A stretch of 64,000 bases of DNA from Segatella baroniae DSM 16972 = JCM 13447. Lineage in GTDB: Bacteria; Bacteroidota; Bacteroidia; Bacteroidales; Bacteroidaceae. A program made the translations under genes and the position numbers. The stretch lies in the NCBI RefSeq assembly GCF_000426585.1, contig NZ_AUFQ01000012.1, positions 49,421-113,420 on the forward strand. Direction: 5' to 3'. Position 1 is the stretch's first letter. The number at the start of each line of letters is the position of its first letter. The notes under the pieces were generated by a model. It made no database searches and was not told where the DNA came from. It saw nothing but the letters and a program-made list of their open reading frames with translations. Positions 42,655 through 51,607 of the stretch are shown here, piece after piece.

Positions 42655-43005
42655 TCATTTCTGCATTAAAATACCGGCCAGTAATCTTACCAAAGGCTTT
42701 TCAATCCATTGTCGGCGGAAAATGATGAAGAGCACGAAGACGGCCAAGTAGCAGCCGGCTATGGCGAGAAATGCGCAAGGGAGGCCCATGATGGCCGACA
42801 ATGCGTGGACTGCCGATAGGGAAAGAAAGATGATGACGAGGATGAGGAGCAGGCTTAATATGCCCATCATCAACACGGCTGTGAGAAGCCTGACAATCTT
42901 CTCGACGACATCGAGCTTCACGAACTCGCTCTGAAGCCCGATGTAATGCCGAAGGGTTTCTATCAACTGCCCTATGGTCTCTATGTTCTGGTCGTTCGAA
43001 AACAA
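42655..43005 (-). CDS. Phage holin family-like membrane protein
   Basis: 116 residues with two strong membrane helices (LLTAVLMMGILSLLLILVIIFLSLS and AFLAIAGCYLAVFVLFIIF) and an amphipathic N-terminus (NIETIGQLIETLRHYIGLQSEFVKLDVVEKIV). It matches the DUF1469/holin-3_6-type small proteins that accompany YtxH proteins; the true role is probably envelope stress rather than lysis (inference). I favour the TTG at 43005 after AAAAGG; an ATG at 43098 would add 31 residues unlike the family. Confidence 0.75.
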   Translation of the reverse strand: MFSNDQNIETIGQLIETLRHYIGLQSEFVKLDVVEKIVRLLTAVLMMGILSLLLILVIIFLSLSAVHALSAIMGLPCAFLAIAGCYLAVFVLFIIFRRQWIEKPLVRLLAGILMQK

Positions 43006-43101
43006 AGTCTGTATTGCCTTTTGGTGAGGAAATGAAGCCGCTTGGATTGGGCGGCAGCCTGTCAATCGGCAGGTTGTTGTCCCAAGCCAAGCGGTCATGG
43101 A

Positions 43102-43317
43102 TTACTCGTCGATGTCGGTTGCGTCCTTGATGTCATCCACCAAGTCGTCTACATCCTTGCGAGATACTTTCAAGTCGTGCTTCTTGCAGAAGTCGTCCAC
43201 TGCGTCTGCGATTTTATGCCGTGTGTCTTCACCTTTCTCCGGAGCAAGGAGCAGTCCGATGGCCGTCCCGGCAATGGCGCCACTAAGAAAAGCACCGATG
43301 TAACCTAATGTTTTCAT
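43102..43317 (-). CDS. YtxH domain protein
   Basis: 71 residues: a glycine-zipper-like membrane helix (LGYIGAFLSGAIAGTAIGLLLAPEKGEDTRHKI) with the YtxH signature APEKG, then a charged helical tail. The start is the ATG at 43317 (MKTLGYIG). First gene of the operon. Confidence 0.85.
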   Translation of the reverse strand: MKTLGYIGAFLSGAIAGTAIGLLLAPEKGEDTRHKIADAVDDFCKKHDLKVSRKDVDDLVDDIKDATDIDE

Positions 43318-43346
43318 AAGCTCAATATTTAATATGAATCGTGTCG

Positions 43347-43376
43347 CAAATGTAGGCAAAAGAATTGTCATTTCAA
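43347..43376 (-). promoter_or_regulatory. Promoter for the YtxH-holin operon
   Basis: Minus strand TTG (43376-43374) and TACATTTG (43354-43347), spaced by 19 bases. Confidence 0.72.
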
Positions 43377-43523
43377 ATCTTTTTACTACTATTTTTTGTT
43401 AAAACCATTGTCTTTGAGCTATTTAACAAACTTTATGTGCTGTTCTTTTTACGCTTTACGAGATATTTATTAATTTCGCCAACATCAATTAGATGAATGT
43501 AAAAACCAATAAAACATTTGATT

Positions 43524-44012
43524 ATGAAGAAATACATGTTGGCTTGCGCAGGCTTGTGCCTGGCTTTGACGTTTGTAAGTTGTCGCTCATCGGAAAGCGC
43601 TTATAAGAAAGCTTACGACAAGGCGAAGGCGCAGGAGGCAAGAAACGCAGAGCCGCAGGTCGAGACACCGACACCCGTCGTAACCCCGTTGGAGACCCGT
43701 CCGGCAACGCAGACCACAGTGATAGACAACACGGACAATGTCGTGGTGCGTTCCGAAAATTTCAGTGTCATCACCGGTCCGGCACTCAAGGCCTTCGGCG
43801 TGGTGGTGGGGTCTTTCTCGTTGAAGGCGAACGCCGAGGGATTGACGGGCACTTTGAAAGCCAATGGCTACACGCCGTCCATCGTCTACAACGCAGACCG
43901 CAACATGTATCGCGTTGTGGCGACCTCTTTTGATTCCAAGAGTGATGCGGCACGCAGCCGCGATCAGTTGCGCAGTACCTACGAAGGTGCTTGGCTGATC
44001 TTCAAAAAGTAA
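43524..44012 (+). CDS. SPOR-domain lipoprotein
   Basis: 162 residues: lipoprotein signal (LACAGLCLALTFVSC), an Ala/Glu/Pro/Thr-rich linker, and a C-terminal SPOR domain (FGVVVGSFSLKANAEGLTGTLKANGYTPSIVYN ... YRVVATSFDSKSDAARSRDQL) that binds denuded glycan strands, mostly at division septa. The stop codon shares its last A with the ruvX start (TAATG). Confidence 0.85.
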   Translation: MKKYMLACAGLCLALTFVSCRSSESAYKKAYDKAKAQEARNAEPQVETPTPVVTPLETRPATQTTVIDNTDNVVVRSENFSVITGPALKAFGVVVGSFSLKANAEGLTGTLKANGYTPSIVYNADRNMYRVVATSFDSKSDAARSRDQLRSTYEGAWLIFKK

Positions 44013-44431
44013 TGCGTGTCCTTTCGATAGATTACGGTCGAAAGCGTACCGGACTTGCTGTGACCGATCCGTTGCAAATCATTGCCAACGGATTGGCCAC
44101 AGTTTCCACTTCCACCTTATTGGAGTTTCTTGAAAATTATATCGCAAAGGAGCCTGTAGCGCGCGTTGTGATAGGCAAGCCTGTGCAGATGAACGGCTTG
44201 CCCAGCGAGAATCTGCAGCGTGTCGAGGCGTTTGTCAACAGATGGAAGAAACTCCACCCCGAGATTCCCGTCACGTATTATGACGAACGCTTCACGTCGG
44301 CATTGGCACACCAGGCCATCATCGACGGAGGCGTCAGGAAGAAGGCGCGGCGCGAGAACAAGGGGTTGGTGGATGAAGTCTCGGCGACGATCATTCTGCA
44401 AGACTGGATGTCGTCGAGAAAAACCTTTTAA
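44012..44431 (+). CDS. ruvX: Putative pre-16S rRNA nuclease / Holliday junction resolvase
   Basis: 139-residue YqgF-family RNase H-like nuclease: VLSIDYGRKRTGLAVTDPLQ, VVIGKPVQMNG, YYDERFTSALAHQAI and the end VDEVSATIILQDWM, supplying the acidic catalytic residues. The ATG at 44012 overlaps the SPOR gene stop by one base, setting the start. Followed 15 bases later by def. Confidence 0.92.
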   Translation: MRVLSIDYGRKRTGLAVTDPLQIIANGLATVSTSTLLEFLENYIAKEPVARVVIGKPVQMNGLPSENLQRVEAFVNRWKKLHPEIPVTYYDERFTSALAHQAIIDGGVRKKARRENKGLVDEVSATIILQDWMSSRKTF

Positions 44432-44446
44432 TTCAAGGAGAAAACA

Positions 44447-45010
44447 ATGATTTTACCTATTTATACTTATGGGCAGCCTGTATTGAGAAAGGTTGCCCAA
44501 GACATTCCGACCGATTACCCCGGTCTTCAAGAGCTGATAAGCGACATGTTCGAGACGCTTACGGCCAGTGAAGGGGTGGGGTTGGCGGCTCCGCAGATAG
44601 GCAAGGCCATCCGTGTGGTGGTCATCGACCTGGATGTGTTGAGCGAAGACCTGCCCGAATACAAGGGCTTTCGCAAGGCTTTCATCAATGCGCACATCGT
44701 GGAGGTGGACGAGAAGTCGAAGAAAGAGCCTATGGAAGAGGGCTGCCTCTCCATACCCGGCATTCATGAGGTGGTCGATCGGCCGAGCCGGATACACGTG
44801 GTCTATCGCGACGCCGACTTTCAGGAGCACGACGAGTGGGTGGAAGGTTATCTGGCGCGTGTCATGCAGCATGAATTCGACCACCTGGAAGGTAACATGT
44901 TCGTAGACCGGTTGTCGCCATTGCGCAAGCAACTTATCAAGAACAAGCTCAAATCAATCTTGCAAGGCAAGTTCCGTTGCAGTTATCGCACGAAAGTCGT
45001 AAGGAAATAG
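44447..45010 (+). CDS. def: Peptide deformylase
   Basis: Removes the N-formyl group from new proteins. The 187 residues contain all three motifs: GVGLAAPQIG, EEGCLSIPG (metal Cys) and QHEFDHLEG (HExxH). The N-terminus ILPIYTYGQPVLRKVAQDI is standard for Bacteroidetes. Confidence 0.96.
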   Translation: MILPIYTYGQPVLRKVAQDIPTDYPGLQELISDMFETLTASEGVGLAAPQIGKAIRVVVIDLDVLSEDLPEYKGFRKAFINAHIVEVDEKSKKEPMEEGCLSIPGIHEVVDRPSRIHVVYRDADFQEHDEWVEGYLARVMQHEFDHLEGNMFVDRLSPLRKQLIKNKLKSILQGKFRCSYRTKVVRK

Positions 45011-45012
45011 CA

Positions 45013-46977
45013 TTGAGTCGTAAGGCGTTTTTAATAGGCTTCTTGCTCGTGGCGGCCATCGGCGCCCGGGCACAGTATAATATTGACCGTCTGTTGACAA
45101 GCGGTCAAATTGCTTTGAGCTATGACGATTACGTGCTTTCGATACAATATTTCAACCGCATCATCGAACTGAAGCCTTACATCTACCAGCCTTGGCAATA
45201 CCGGGCGGCCGCCAAGTTCTATCTCGATGACTTCTCTGGGGCTGAAGGCGATGCCACGGAAGCCATCCGTCTCAATCCTTTCGTAGACCAACTCTATGAC
45301 CTCCGGGCCATTTCGAGAATCCGACAGAACAAATACGAGTCGGCTGTCAAAGACTATTCGGAGGCCATCAAGCTGAATCCCACCAACCGAAACTTCTGGT
45401 TCAACCGTGCCATCTGCCGGTTGAACATGAAAGACTATCGCCAGTTGCACCTTGACATCGATACGATTGTGGGCAAATGGGGAAAGATGTCGCAGGCCTA
45501 TACCCTCAATTCGGAGGCCTACCTGCAAGAGAAAGACACCCTGACGGCGGTGAAGTGGCTCGACAAGAGCCTGGCACTCGACCCCTACAATGCCGACGCG
45601 TGGACCACCCGGGCCTACATCAGCCTGGCGCGGAAGCGCTGGAAAGACGCCGACACGGAACTGGGCAAGGCCATCCACCTGAAGCCGAAGTTCGTCGGCA
45701 ACTATGTCAACCGTGCCTTGGCCCGTCTCAACGTGAACAATCTGCGAGGGGCGATGGCCGACTACGACATGGCCTTGGACTTGGATCCGAACAACTTCCT
45801 GGCCCATTACAACCGCGGCTTGCTGCGGATGCAGCTGGGTGACGACAACCGCGCCATCACCGACTTCGACTATGTCATCCGGATGGAGCCTCAGAACGTC
45901 ATGGCCATCTTCAACAGGGCCGTGCTACACGACAAGACAGGCGACCTGAGGGCTGCCATTCGCGACTATTCCACGGTGATAGAGCAGTTTCCGAACTTCT
46001 GGACAGGGTTGAGTTATCGAGCCAGCTGTTATCGCCGCTTGGGGATGACGGCCAAGGCGGAGCAGGACGAGTTCCGCATCTTCAAGGCACAGATGAACAA
46101 GCACTTGGGCATTCAGCCCCGGTGGTCGAGGAGCATGAGGCAGGCGGTGAGGAAGCGCAGCGAAATCGACCCGGAAAAGTACAACCAAATCGTCGTGGCC
46201 GACGAGAACACGGTGGAGCACGAGTACAAGAGCGAGTTCCGCGGACATGTTCAGAATCGCAATGTCGACTTGGAAATCCTGCCCCTTTTCGCCCTTTCCT
46301 ACACCTCCTACGCCAACGGCGTCAATTCCTATCAGATGTATGACAAAGCCGTTGAAGACTTCAATGCCGGTCTGCACCCCGTGCAACCCTTGTTCGTGTC
46401 GTGCAGTCCGAAGCAGTTGACCGAAGAGGAAAGCCGTGTGTATTTCAACAATATCGACCATCTCTCGGCCCAGATAGCCGCTGCCAAGCGTGTTTCCGAC
46501 GTGCTTCCGCTCCTTTTCCAGCGTGCAGTCACCTACAGCGTCGTGCAGAATCTGGACGCAGCCCTGGCCGATTTCGACACCTATCTACAGGAAGATTCCG
46601 CCAATGTGCTGGCCTATTGGCAGCGCAGCGTCTGCCAGTTTCAGCTGAGCCGCTTCACCGGAGGCGCCGAGCAGGTCAGGTTGAAGAACGCCTTGGTCAT
46701 CGACGATTTGGACAAGGCCATCCGGTTGAGTCCTTCGAGCCCCTACCTTTATTATAATAGGGCGAACGTCTATGCCTCGCAGAAGAGTTATGAGCAGGCC
46801 ATAGACGACTACACCCGCGCCATCGCCTTGGAACCCAAGTTGGCCGAAGCCTATTTCAACCGTGGCGTCTGCCGCATCGAAGCCGGACGGAAGAGGGAAG
46901 GGGCGGCCGACTTGAGCAAGGCCGGCGAACTGGGCATTTACAATGCTTATGCCGTATTGAAGCGGTATGGGAAATAA
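45013..46977 (+). CDS. Secreted tetratricopeptide repeat protein
   Basis: 654 residues with a signal peptide (RKAFLIGFLLVAAIGARAQ) followed by at least ten TPR units (YFNRIIELKPYIYQPWQYRAA; AIRLNPFVDQLYDLRAISRI; AIKLNPTNRNFWFNRAI; YDMALDLDPNNFLAHYNRGL; YTRAIALEPKLAEAYFNRGV). A middle stretch (residues ~385-500) has no clear TPR. I choose TTG 45013, preceded by GTAAGGAAATAG; the ATG at 44977 would overlap def by 34 bases and bury the signal peptide. Likely an envelope scaffold; partner unknown. Confidence 0.82.
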   Translation: MSRKAFLIGFLLVAAIGARAQYNIDRLLTSGQIALSYDDYVLSIQYFNRIIELKPYIYQPWQYRAAAKFYLDDFSGAEGDATEAIRLNPFVDQLYDLRAISRIRQNKYESAVKDYSEAIKLNPTNRNFWFNRAICRLNMKDYRQLHLDIDTIVGKWGKMSQAYTLNSEAYLQEKDTLTAVKWLDKSLALDPYNADAWTTRAYISLARKRWKDADTELGKAIHLKPKFVGNYVNRALARLNVNNLRGAMADYDMALDLDPNNFLAHYNRGLLRMQLGDDNRAITDFDYVIRMEPQNVMAIFNRAVLHDKTGDLRAAIRDYSTVIEQFPNFWTGLSYRASCYRRLGMTAKAEQDEFRIFKAQMNKHLGIQPRWSRSMRQAVRKRSEIDPEKYNQIVVADENTVEHEYKSEFRGHVQNRNVDLEILPLFALSYTSYANGVNSYQMYDKAVEDFNAGLHPVQPLFVSCSPKQLTEEESRVYFNNIDHLSAQIAAAKRVSDVLPLLFQRAVTYSVVQNLDAALADFDTYLQEDSANVLAYWQRSVCQFQLSRFTGGAEQVRLKNALVIDDLDKAIRLSPSSPYLYYNRANVYASQKSYEQAIDDYTRAIALEPKLAEAYFNRGVCRIEAGRKREGAADLSKAGELGIYNAYAVLKRYGK

Positions 46978-47161
46978 GGGGGAGTGGCTTTGACCATGCG
47001 GTCTGTTTGCGCCATGTTTGCACGAAGACGCATGGCACAACGCCCACCGAATTAAGCAAAAGACGAGACCGCCGGCGTGGAGAAAGGCCCAAAGGGCCGA
47101 TGCAGAAGGCTGATTGCGAAGGTTTCACCGCATTTCTTGTTCAGTTTCAAAAAATAGTGTT

Positions 47162-47169
47162 ATTTTTGC
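47162..47169 (+). promoter_or_regulatory. -7 promoter element for thrS
   Basis: TATTTTTG, 26 bases before the thrS start. TTG at 47137-47139 is 22 bases upstream, slightly long. Confidence 0.45.
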
Positions 47170-47194
47170 CATCGATTAAAAAATACTAGTTGTT

Positions 47195-49144
47195 ATGGTA
47201 AAAATCACATTCCCAGACGGGTCTGTTCGCGAGTATGAACAGGGCGTTACTGGTTTGCAAATTGCCGAGAGCATTTCACCGGCTCTCGCCCGCGACGTTG
47301 TATCTTGCGGTGTCAATGGTGAAACGGTAGAGTTGAATCGTCCCATCAACGAAGATGCGACCATCGCGTTGTACAAGTTTGACGACGATGAAGGCAAGCA
47401 CACGTTCTGGCACACTTCGGCCCACTTGTTGGCAGAAGCCCTTCAGGAACTCTATCCCGGTATTCAGTTCGGCTTCGGCCCGGCCGTGGAGAACGGCTTC
47501 TTCTATGACGTAATGCCCCCCAAAGGCCAGACCATTTCGGAGAACGACTTCTCCAAGATCGAGGAGAAGATGAAGGAGTTGGCCAAGAAAAACGAGGCTG
47601 TCGTGCGTCATGACGTATCCAAGGCCGACGCGTTGAAGGAGTTCAAGGCCGACGGACAGGAATATAAATGCGAACACATCGACCTGGACTTGGCAGACGG
47701 CACGATTTCAACCTATACACAGGGCAACTTCACCGACCTCTGCCGTGGCCCGCACCTCGTTTCCACCGGTGCCATCAAGGCCATCAAGATAACCAGCGTG
47801 GCCGGCGCATTCTGGCGCGGCGACGCCAAGCGCGAGCAGATGACGCGCATCTATGGCATCACCTTCCCCAAGAAGAAGATGTTGGACGAGTATCTCGTCA
47901 TGTTGGAAGAGGCCAAGAAGCGTGACCACCGCAAGATAGGCAAGGAGATGGAACTCTTCATGTTCTCCGAGCGGGTGGGGAAGGGCTTGCCCATCTGGTT
48001 GCCGAAGGGCACCGACCTGCGCCTTCGCCTGCAGGAGTTCCTGCGCAGCCTTCTCCGTCCCTATAATTACCAAGAGGTCATCACGCCGGGTATCGGCAGC
48101 AAGAGCCTCTATGTGACCTCGGGCCACTACGCCCACTATGGCAAGGACGCGTTCCAGCCCATCCGCACGCCGGAGGAGGACGAGGAGTACATGCTCAAGC
48201 CGATGAACTGTCCCCACCATTGTGAGGTGTACGCGAGGAAACCGCGTTCCTACAAGGACCTGCCGCTGCGCATCGCCGAGTTCGGCACCGTCTTCCGCTA
48301 TGAGAAGAGCGGCGAACTGCATGGCTTGACCCGTGTGCGCAACTTCACACAGGACGACGCCCACATCTTCGTTCGTTCCGACCAGGTGAGAGCGGAGTTC
48401 GAGAATGTCATCGATATCATCCTGAAAGTCTTCAAGACGTTCAATTTCGAGAACTACGAAGCACAGATTTCGCTCCGCGACCCCAAGGACAAGGAGAAGT
48501 ACATCGGCTCCGACGAGATATGGGAAGAGAGCCAGAACGCAATCCGTGAGGCCTGTCGGGAGAAGGGGTTGAAGGCCCGTGAGGAGATTGGCGAGGCCGC
48601 TTTCTACGGTCCCAAGCTCGACTTCATGGTGAGGGACGCCATCGGTCGCAAGTGGCAGTTGGGCACCATCCAGGTGGACTACAACCTGCCGGCCCGCTTC
48701 AAGCTGGAATATACGGCTGAAGACAACTCCAAGCAGACGCCGGTGATGATCCATCGTGCACCGTTCGGTTCGTTGGAACGCTTCACGGCCGTACTCATCG
48801 AGCACACCGCAGGCCATTTCCCCTTGTGGCTGACCCCCGACCAAGTCTCCATCCTGCCCATTTCAGAGAAGTACAACGACTATGCCGGACGGGTGGCCAA
48901 GTACTTGGACAGCGTCGGCGTGCGTTCGCAGATTGACGACCGCAACGAGAAAATTGGCCGCAAGATTCGCGACAATGAATTGAAGCGCGTTCCTTACATG
49001 GTCGTCGTGGGCGACAAGGAAGCTGCCGAGGGCACCGTGGCCATGCGCAAGCAGGGTGGCGGCGAGCAAGCCACCATGACCATGGAGGAATTTGGCAAGC
49101 GCATCAATGCGGAATGCGCCGAAATGCTGAAGGTGGTGAATTGA
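47195..49144 (+). CDS. thrS: Threonyl-tRNA synthetase
   Basis: 649-residue class II synthetase: N-terminal TGS domain ([17 protein letters not shown]), editing/SAD domain ([15 protein letters not shown]; the zinc-like [12 protein letters not shown]), the catalytic core ([72 protein letters not shown], motif 3 [21 protein letters not shown]) and the anticodon-binding domain. No Thr-rich leader or T-box-like element is visible in the 217-base gap upstream. Confidence 0.97.
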   Translation: MVKITFPDGSVREYEQGVTGLQIAESISPALARDVVSCGVNGETVELNRPINEDATIALYKFDDDEGKHTFWHTSAHLLAEALQELYPGIQFGFGPAVENGFFYDVMPPKGQTISENDFSKIEEKMKELAKKNEAVVRHDVSKADALKEFKADGQEYKCEHIDLDLADGTISTYTQGNFTDLCRGPHLVSTGAIKAIKITSVAGAFWRGDAKREQMTRIYGITFPKKKMLDEYLVMLEEAKKRDHRKIGKEMELFMFSERVGKGLPIWLPKGTDLRLRLQEFLRSLLRPYNYQEVITPGIGSKSLYVTSGHYAHYGKDAFQPIRTPEEDEEYMLKPMNCPHHCEVYARKPRSYKDLPLRIAEFGTVFRYEKSGELHGLTRVRNFTQDDAHIFVRSDQVRAEFENVIDIILKVFKTFNFENYEAQISLRDPKDKEKYIGSDEIWEESQNAIREACREKGLKAREEIGEAAFYGPKLDFMVRDAIGRKWQLGTIQVDYNLPARFKLEYTAEDNSKQTPVMIHRAPFGSLERFTAVLIEHTAGHFPLWLTPDQVSILPISEKYNDYAGRVAKYLDSVGVRSQIDDRNEKIGRKIRDNELKRVPYMVVVGDKEAAEGTVAMRKQGGGEQATMTMEEFGKRINAECAEMLKVVN

Positions 49145-49222
49145 AAGCATTTCCCCCACACCCGTTCCCATGGAGGCGAATGCCTTGATTTTCAGGAATG
49201 AAGGGGCGATGAAGTGATATAT

Positions 49223-49275
49223 GTGGACAAGCGGTTTGTTCCGAAAAGGAATCGGCCGTTTGTCCACTTTTTTTG
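49223..49275 (+). terminator. Intrinsic terminator after thrS
   Basis: GTGGACAA (49223-49230) pairs with TTGTCCAC (49260-49267), with further pairing inside (CGG/CCG), followed by a run of eight or more T residues. Confidence 0.85.
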
Positions 49276-49461
49276 TTTTCCTTCATGAATAGTCGGCCGA
49301 TGCGTTTGGTTCGCCGTCTTGTCTTGGGGCGTTTCTGGCTCCATACAGGCACGACGGCGAAACGGTCGGCGGCCTGTCAAAGCCCAAGTCCCGGCAGAAG
49401 CGCCATTGCCGGAAGAGCAAGCCGCAACCACGTGTCCGTCGGCGTCAAGCGTTTGCGTTGC

Positions 49462-49549
49462 GAAAGCAGCCCTTTCAACTCCTGACGGCAGCCCTTTTAG
49501 CTTCTAAAAGGAGGCTTGTTGCGCGCTGAAAGCCATGCTTTTACAAACG
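49462..49549 (+). repeat. 22-bp tandem repeat array, locus E
   Basis: Four units of exactly 22 bases start at 49462, 49484, 49506 and 49528: GAAAGCAGCCCTTTCAACTC, GACGGCAGCCCTTTTAGCTT, a diverged AAAAGGAGGCTTGTTGCGCG and GAAAGCCATGCTTTTACAAA. It lies between the thrS terminator and the infC promoter; the rest of 49276-49680 shows no gene. Confidence 0.8.
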
Positions 49550-49688
49550 AGTTGGCGCACCCTTGCAAGTTGGTTGGGTGTCGGCTTGAAGTAGACCGTT
49601 GGGCGGATGCGGCGGCAGAGGGTAGCGTGCTCTGCCTGTTCATTGGCGAACAAGGATGGAGTCGCAGCCTAAAAAAGTGGCGATTTGC

Positions 49689-49719
49689 TTGTCTAATTCG
49701 TTGGAAAATAGTAACTTTG
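49689..49719 (+). promoter_or_regulatory. Promoter for infC-rpmI-rplT
   Basis: TTG at 49689-49691 and TAACTTTG at 49712-49719, spaced by 20 bases. Confidence 0.78.
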
Positions 49720-49756
49720 CAGCCGTTTAACAAATAAAGCGCTTTAAAATAGTTGA

Positions 49757-50440
49757 ATGAAGAATGACAAAATGAAAAATCAGTACCGTGTCAACGAACA
49801 GATACGTGTACGTGAAGTGAGAGTGGTGAGCGATGGCGGTGCCGAAGTAATGCCCACGCGCAAAGCTTTGGAGCTGGCACGCCAAGCGGGAGTAGACTTG
49901 GTAGAGATTTCTCCTAACGCCCAGCCGCCTGTTTGTCGCATCATCGACTATTCCAAGTTCCTTTATCAGCAGAAGAAACATCAGAAAGAGATGAAACAGA
50001 AGCAGGTGAAGGTGGAAGTGAAGGAAATCCGTTTCGGGCCTCAGACCGACGAACATGACTATCAGTTCAAGCTGAAGCATGCGATGGAGTTCCTGAACGA
50101 AGGCAATAAAGTGCGTGCCTACGTCTTCTTCCGCGGCCGTTCGATTCTCTTCAAGGAGCAGGGTGAAGTGCTTCTGCTCCGTTTCGCCAACGATTTGGAA
50201 GAATACGGAAAGGTGGAGCAAATGCCGAAGCTCGAAGGCAAGAAGATGTTTCTCTACCTTGCGCCGAAGAAAGCCGGCGTGACGAAGAAGAGCCAACAGA
50301 AGATTGACCGCGAACGCCGTGAGGCTGAGGCCAAGGAAGCCCAGAATGCCGAAAAGGAGGCGATGGCGGAGAAGAACGGTTTGGCCAACGCCAAAGGTGG
50401 CGAGGCCTTGAAGAAGCTGGCAGAGGCTGCCGAGGATTGA
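49757..50440 (+). CDS. infC: Translation initiation factor IF-3
   Basis: Binds the 30S subunit and checks initiator tRNA pairing. Residues ~6-80 form the N domain ([20 protein letters not shown] ... [23 protein letters not shown]), and ~85-175 the C domain ([25 protein letters not shown] ... [20 protein letters not shown]). A ~50-residue charged extension follows, longer than in E. coli but usual in Bacteroidetes. The start may be ATG 49757 or the internal ATG 49772. First gene of the conserved infC-rpmI-rplT set. Confidence 0.96.
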   Translation: MKNDKMKNQYRVNEQIRVREVRVVSDGGAEVMPTRKALELARQAGVDLVEISPNAQPPVCRIIDYSKFLYQQKKHQKEMKQKQVKVEVKEIRFGPQTDEHDYQFKLKHAMEFLNEGNKVRAYVFFRGRSILFKEQGEVLLLRFANDLEEYGKVEQMPKLEGKKMFLYLAPKKAGVTKKSQQKIDRERREAEAKEAQNAEKEAMAEKNGLANAKGGEALKKLAEAAED

Positions 50441-50533
50441 TTCTTGGCCGAAGGAATGCAGAAAAAAAGATGCGTAACGCCCGGTATATGCGTTGCCATC
50501 GAATGACAATAACAATTTTAAAATTTTAAAAAA

Positions 50534-50731
50534 ATGCCAAAAGTAAAGACAAATTCCGGTGCAAAGAAGAGATTTAGACTCACCGGTACGGGTAAGATCA
50601 AGAGACATCATGCTTACCACAGTCACATTCTGACTAAGAAGACAAAGAAACAGAAGAGGAACTTGGTTCACCAGACACTGGTAGACCACTCCAACATGAA
50701 GCAGGTTCGTGACTTGCTCCGCCTCCGTTAA
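50534..50731 (+). CDS. rpmI: Ribosomal protein L35
   Basis: 65 residues, highly basic: [20 protein letters not shown] and [20 protein letters not shown], the standard L35 sequence. It lies 93 bases after infC and 41 before rplT. Confidence 0.96.
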   Translation: MPKVKTNSGAKKRFRLTGTGKIKRHHAYHSHILTKKTKKQKRNLVHQTLVDHSNMKQVRDLLRLR

Positions 50732-50772
50732 TCATTAACTTTTTAGTCGAACTTTTAAATTAGAAGAAAACT

Positions 50773-51117
50773 ATGCCAAGATCAGTAAATCACGTTGCGT
50801 CAAAAGCAAGGAGAACTAGAATTCTTAAGCTCACTAAAGGTTACTATGGAGCAAGAAAGAACGTATGGACAGTAGCCAAGAACACTTGGGAGAAGGGTCT
50901 TACCTACGCTTATCGTGACCGTCGTAACAAGAAGCGTACATTCCGTGCGCTTTGGATTCAGCGTATCAACGCTGCCGCCCGCCTCGAAAACATGAGCTAT
51001 TCTACCTTGATGGGCGCCCTTCACAAGGCTGGTATCGAGATCAACCGCAAGGTTCTCGCAGACCTCGCGGTGAACAATCCCGAAGCTTTCAAGGCCATCG
51101 TAGACAAGGTGAAGTAA
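50773..51117 (+). CDS. rplT: Ribosomal protein L20
   Basis: 114 residues starting [20 protein letters not shown], followed by [40 protein letters not shown] and [21 protein letters not shown]20 commonly represses its own operon by binding the leader mRNA. The operon ends at a strong terminator. Confidence 0.97.
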   Translation: MPRSVNHVASKARRTRILKLTKGYYGARKNVWTVAKNTWEKGLTYAYRDRRNKKRTFRALWIQRINAAARLENMSYSTLMGALHKAGIEINRKVLADLAVNNPEAFKAIVDKVK

Positions 51118-51135
51118 ATGAAAATTACATAACGC

Positions 51136-51178
51136 AAAGAGCGTGGATTACATTTGAGATGTAGTCCACGCTCTTTTT
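51136..51178. terminator. Intrinsic terminator after rplT
   Basis: A 17-bp stem AAAGAGCGTGGATTACA (51136-51152) with TGTAGTCCACGCTCTTT (51160-51176), one G-U pair, followed by T residues. Confidence 0.92.
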
Positions 51179-51229
51179 CTGTATGGCGGTGGCGCGATTT
51201 GCGCGCCGGTGGCCGATGGCGGCCAAAGG

Positions 51230-51472
51230 CTAAAGCATGGCCTCCAGACGGTCTACGGCCGACGCGAGGTCGGCGTGGAATGCAGCGTGCGCGCGCAGGT
51301 AGTCCGGCTGCCCCTGCGCTATCGCCTCGTAGAGTTCACGGCTCATCTGTTGGGTGTAGGAGTCGATGGCATACTCTATTTCGTCACGTTGTCGGTCGAT
51401 GTTCGACCGCGAATAGACGTTCCATTTCTGGTGGAAGAAGCAGTAGGCGGCCTCTATGCTGTCCTTGGTCAT
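51230..51472 (-). CDS. Small conserved-looking protein of unknown function
   Basis: 80 residues beginning MTKDSIEAAYCFFHQKWNVY and continuing as a helical, charged protein (RQRDEIEYAIDSYTQQMSRE; FHADLASAVDRLEAML). No domain is recognised. ATG 51475 one codon upstream is equally possible. A good promoter lies upstream on the minus strand, which supports a real gene. Confidence 0.68.
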   Translation of the reverse strand: MTKDSIEAAYCFFHQKWNVYSRSNIDRQRDEIEYAIDSYTQQMSRELYEAIAQGQPDYLRAHAAFHADLASAVDRLEAML

Positions 51473-51497
51473 CATATATATCGTGTTGAATGAGGTG

Positions 51498-51528
51498 CAA
51501 AAATAAGACAATCTTTTTGATTGGGCAA
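51498..51528 (-). promoter_or_regulatory. Promoter for the 80-residue protein gene
   Basis: Minus strand TTG (51528-51526) and TATTTTTG (51505-51498), spaced by 20 bases. Confidence 0.68.
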
Positions 51529-51577
51529 AAGCGTTGCTTTATTTTCAGGCTTTCTACGCATTACGATTAATTATTCG

Positions 51578-51585
51578 TAACTTTG
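51578..51585 (+). promoter_or_regulatory. -7 promoter element for tex
   Basis: TAACTTTG, 23 bases before the tex start. Confidence 0.5.
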
Positions 51586-51607
51586 CTTTCGATTAGAAAA
51601 AGACAGG

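Noticed and set aside
46978..47194. T-box or Thr-rich leader before thrS
   Set aside because: No T-box sequence, no run of Thr codons, and only weak hairpins without a U run.
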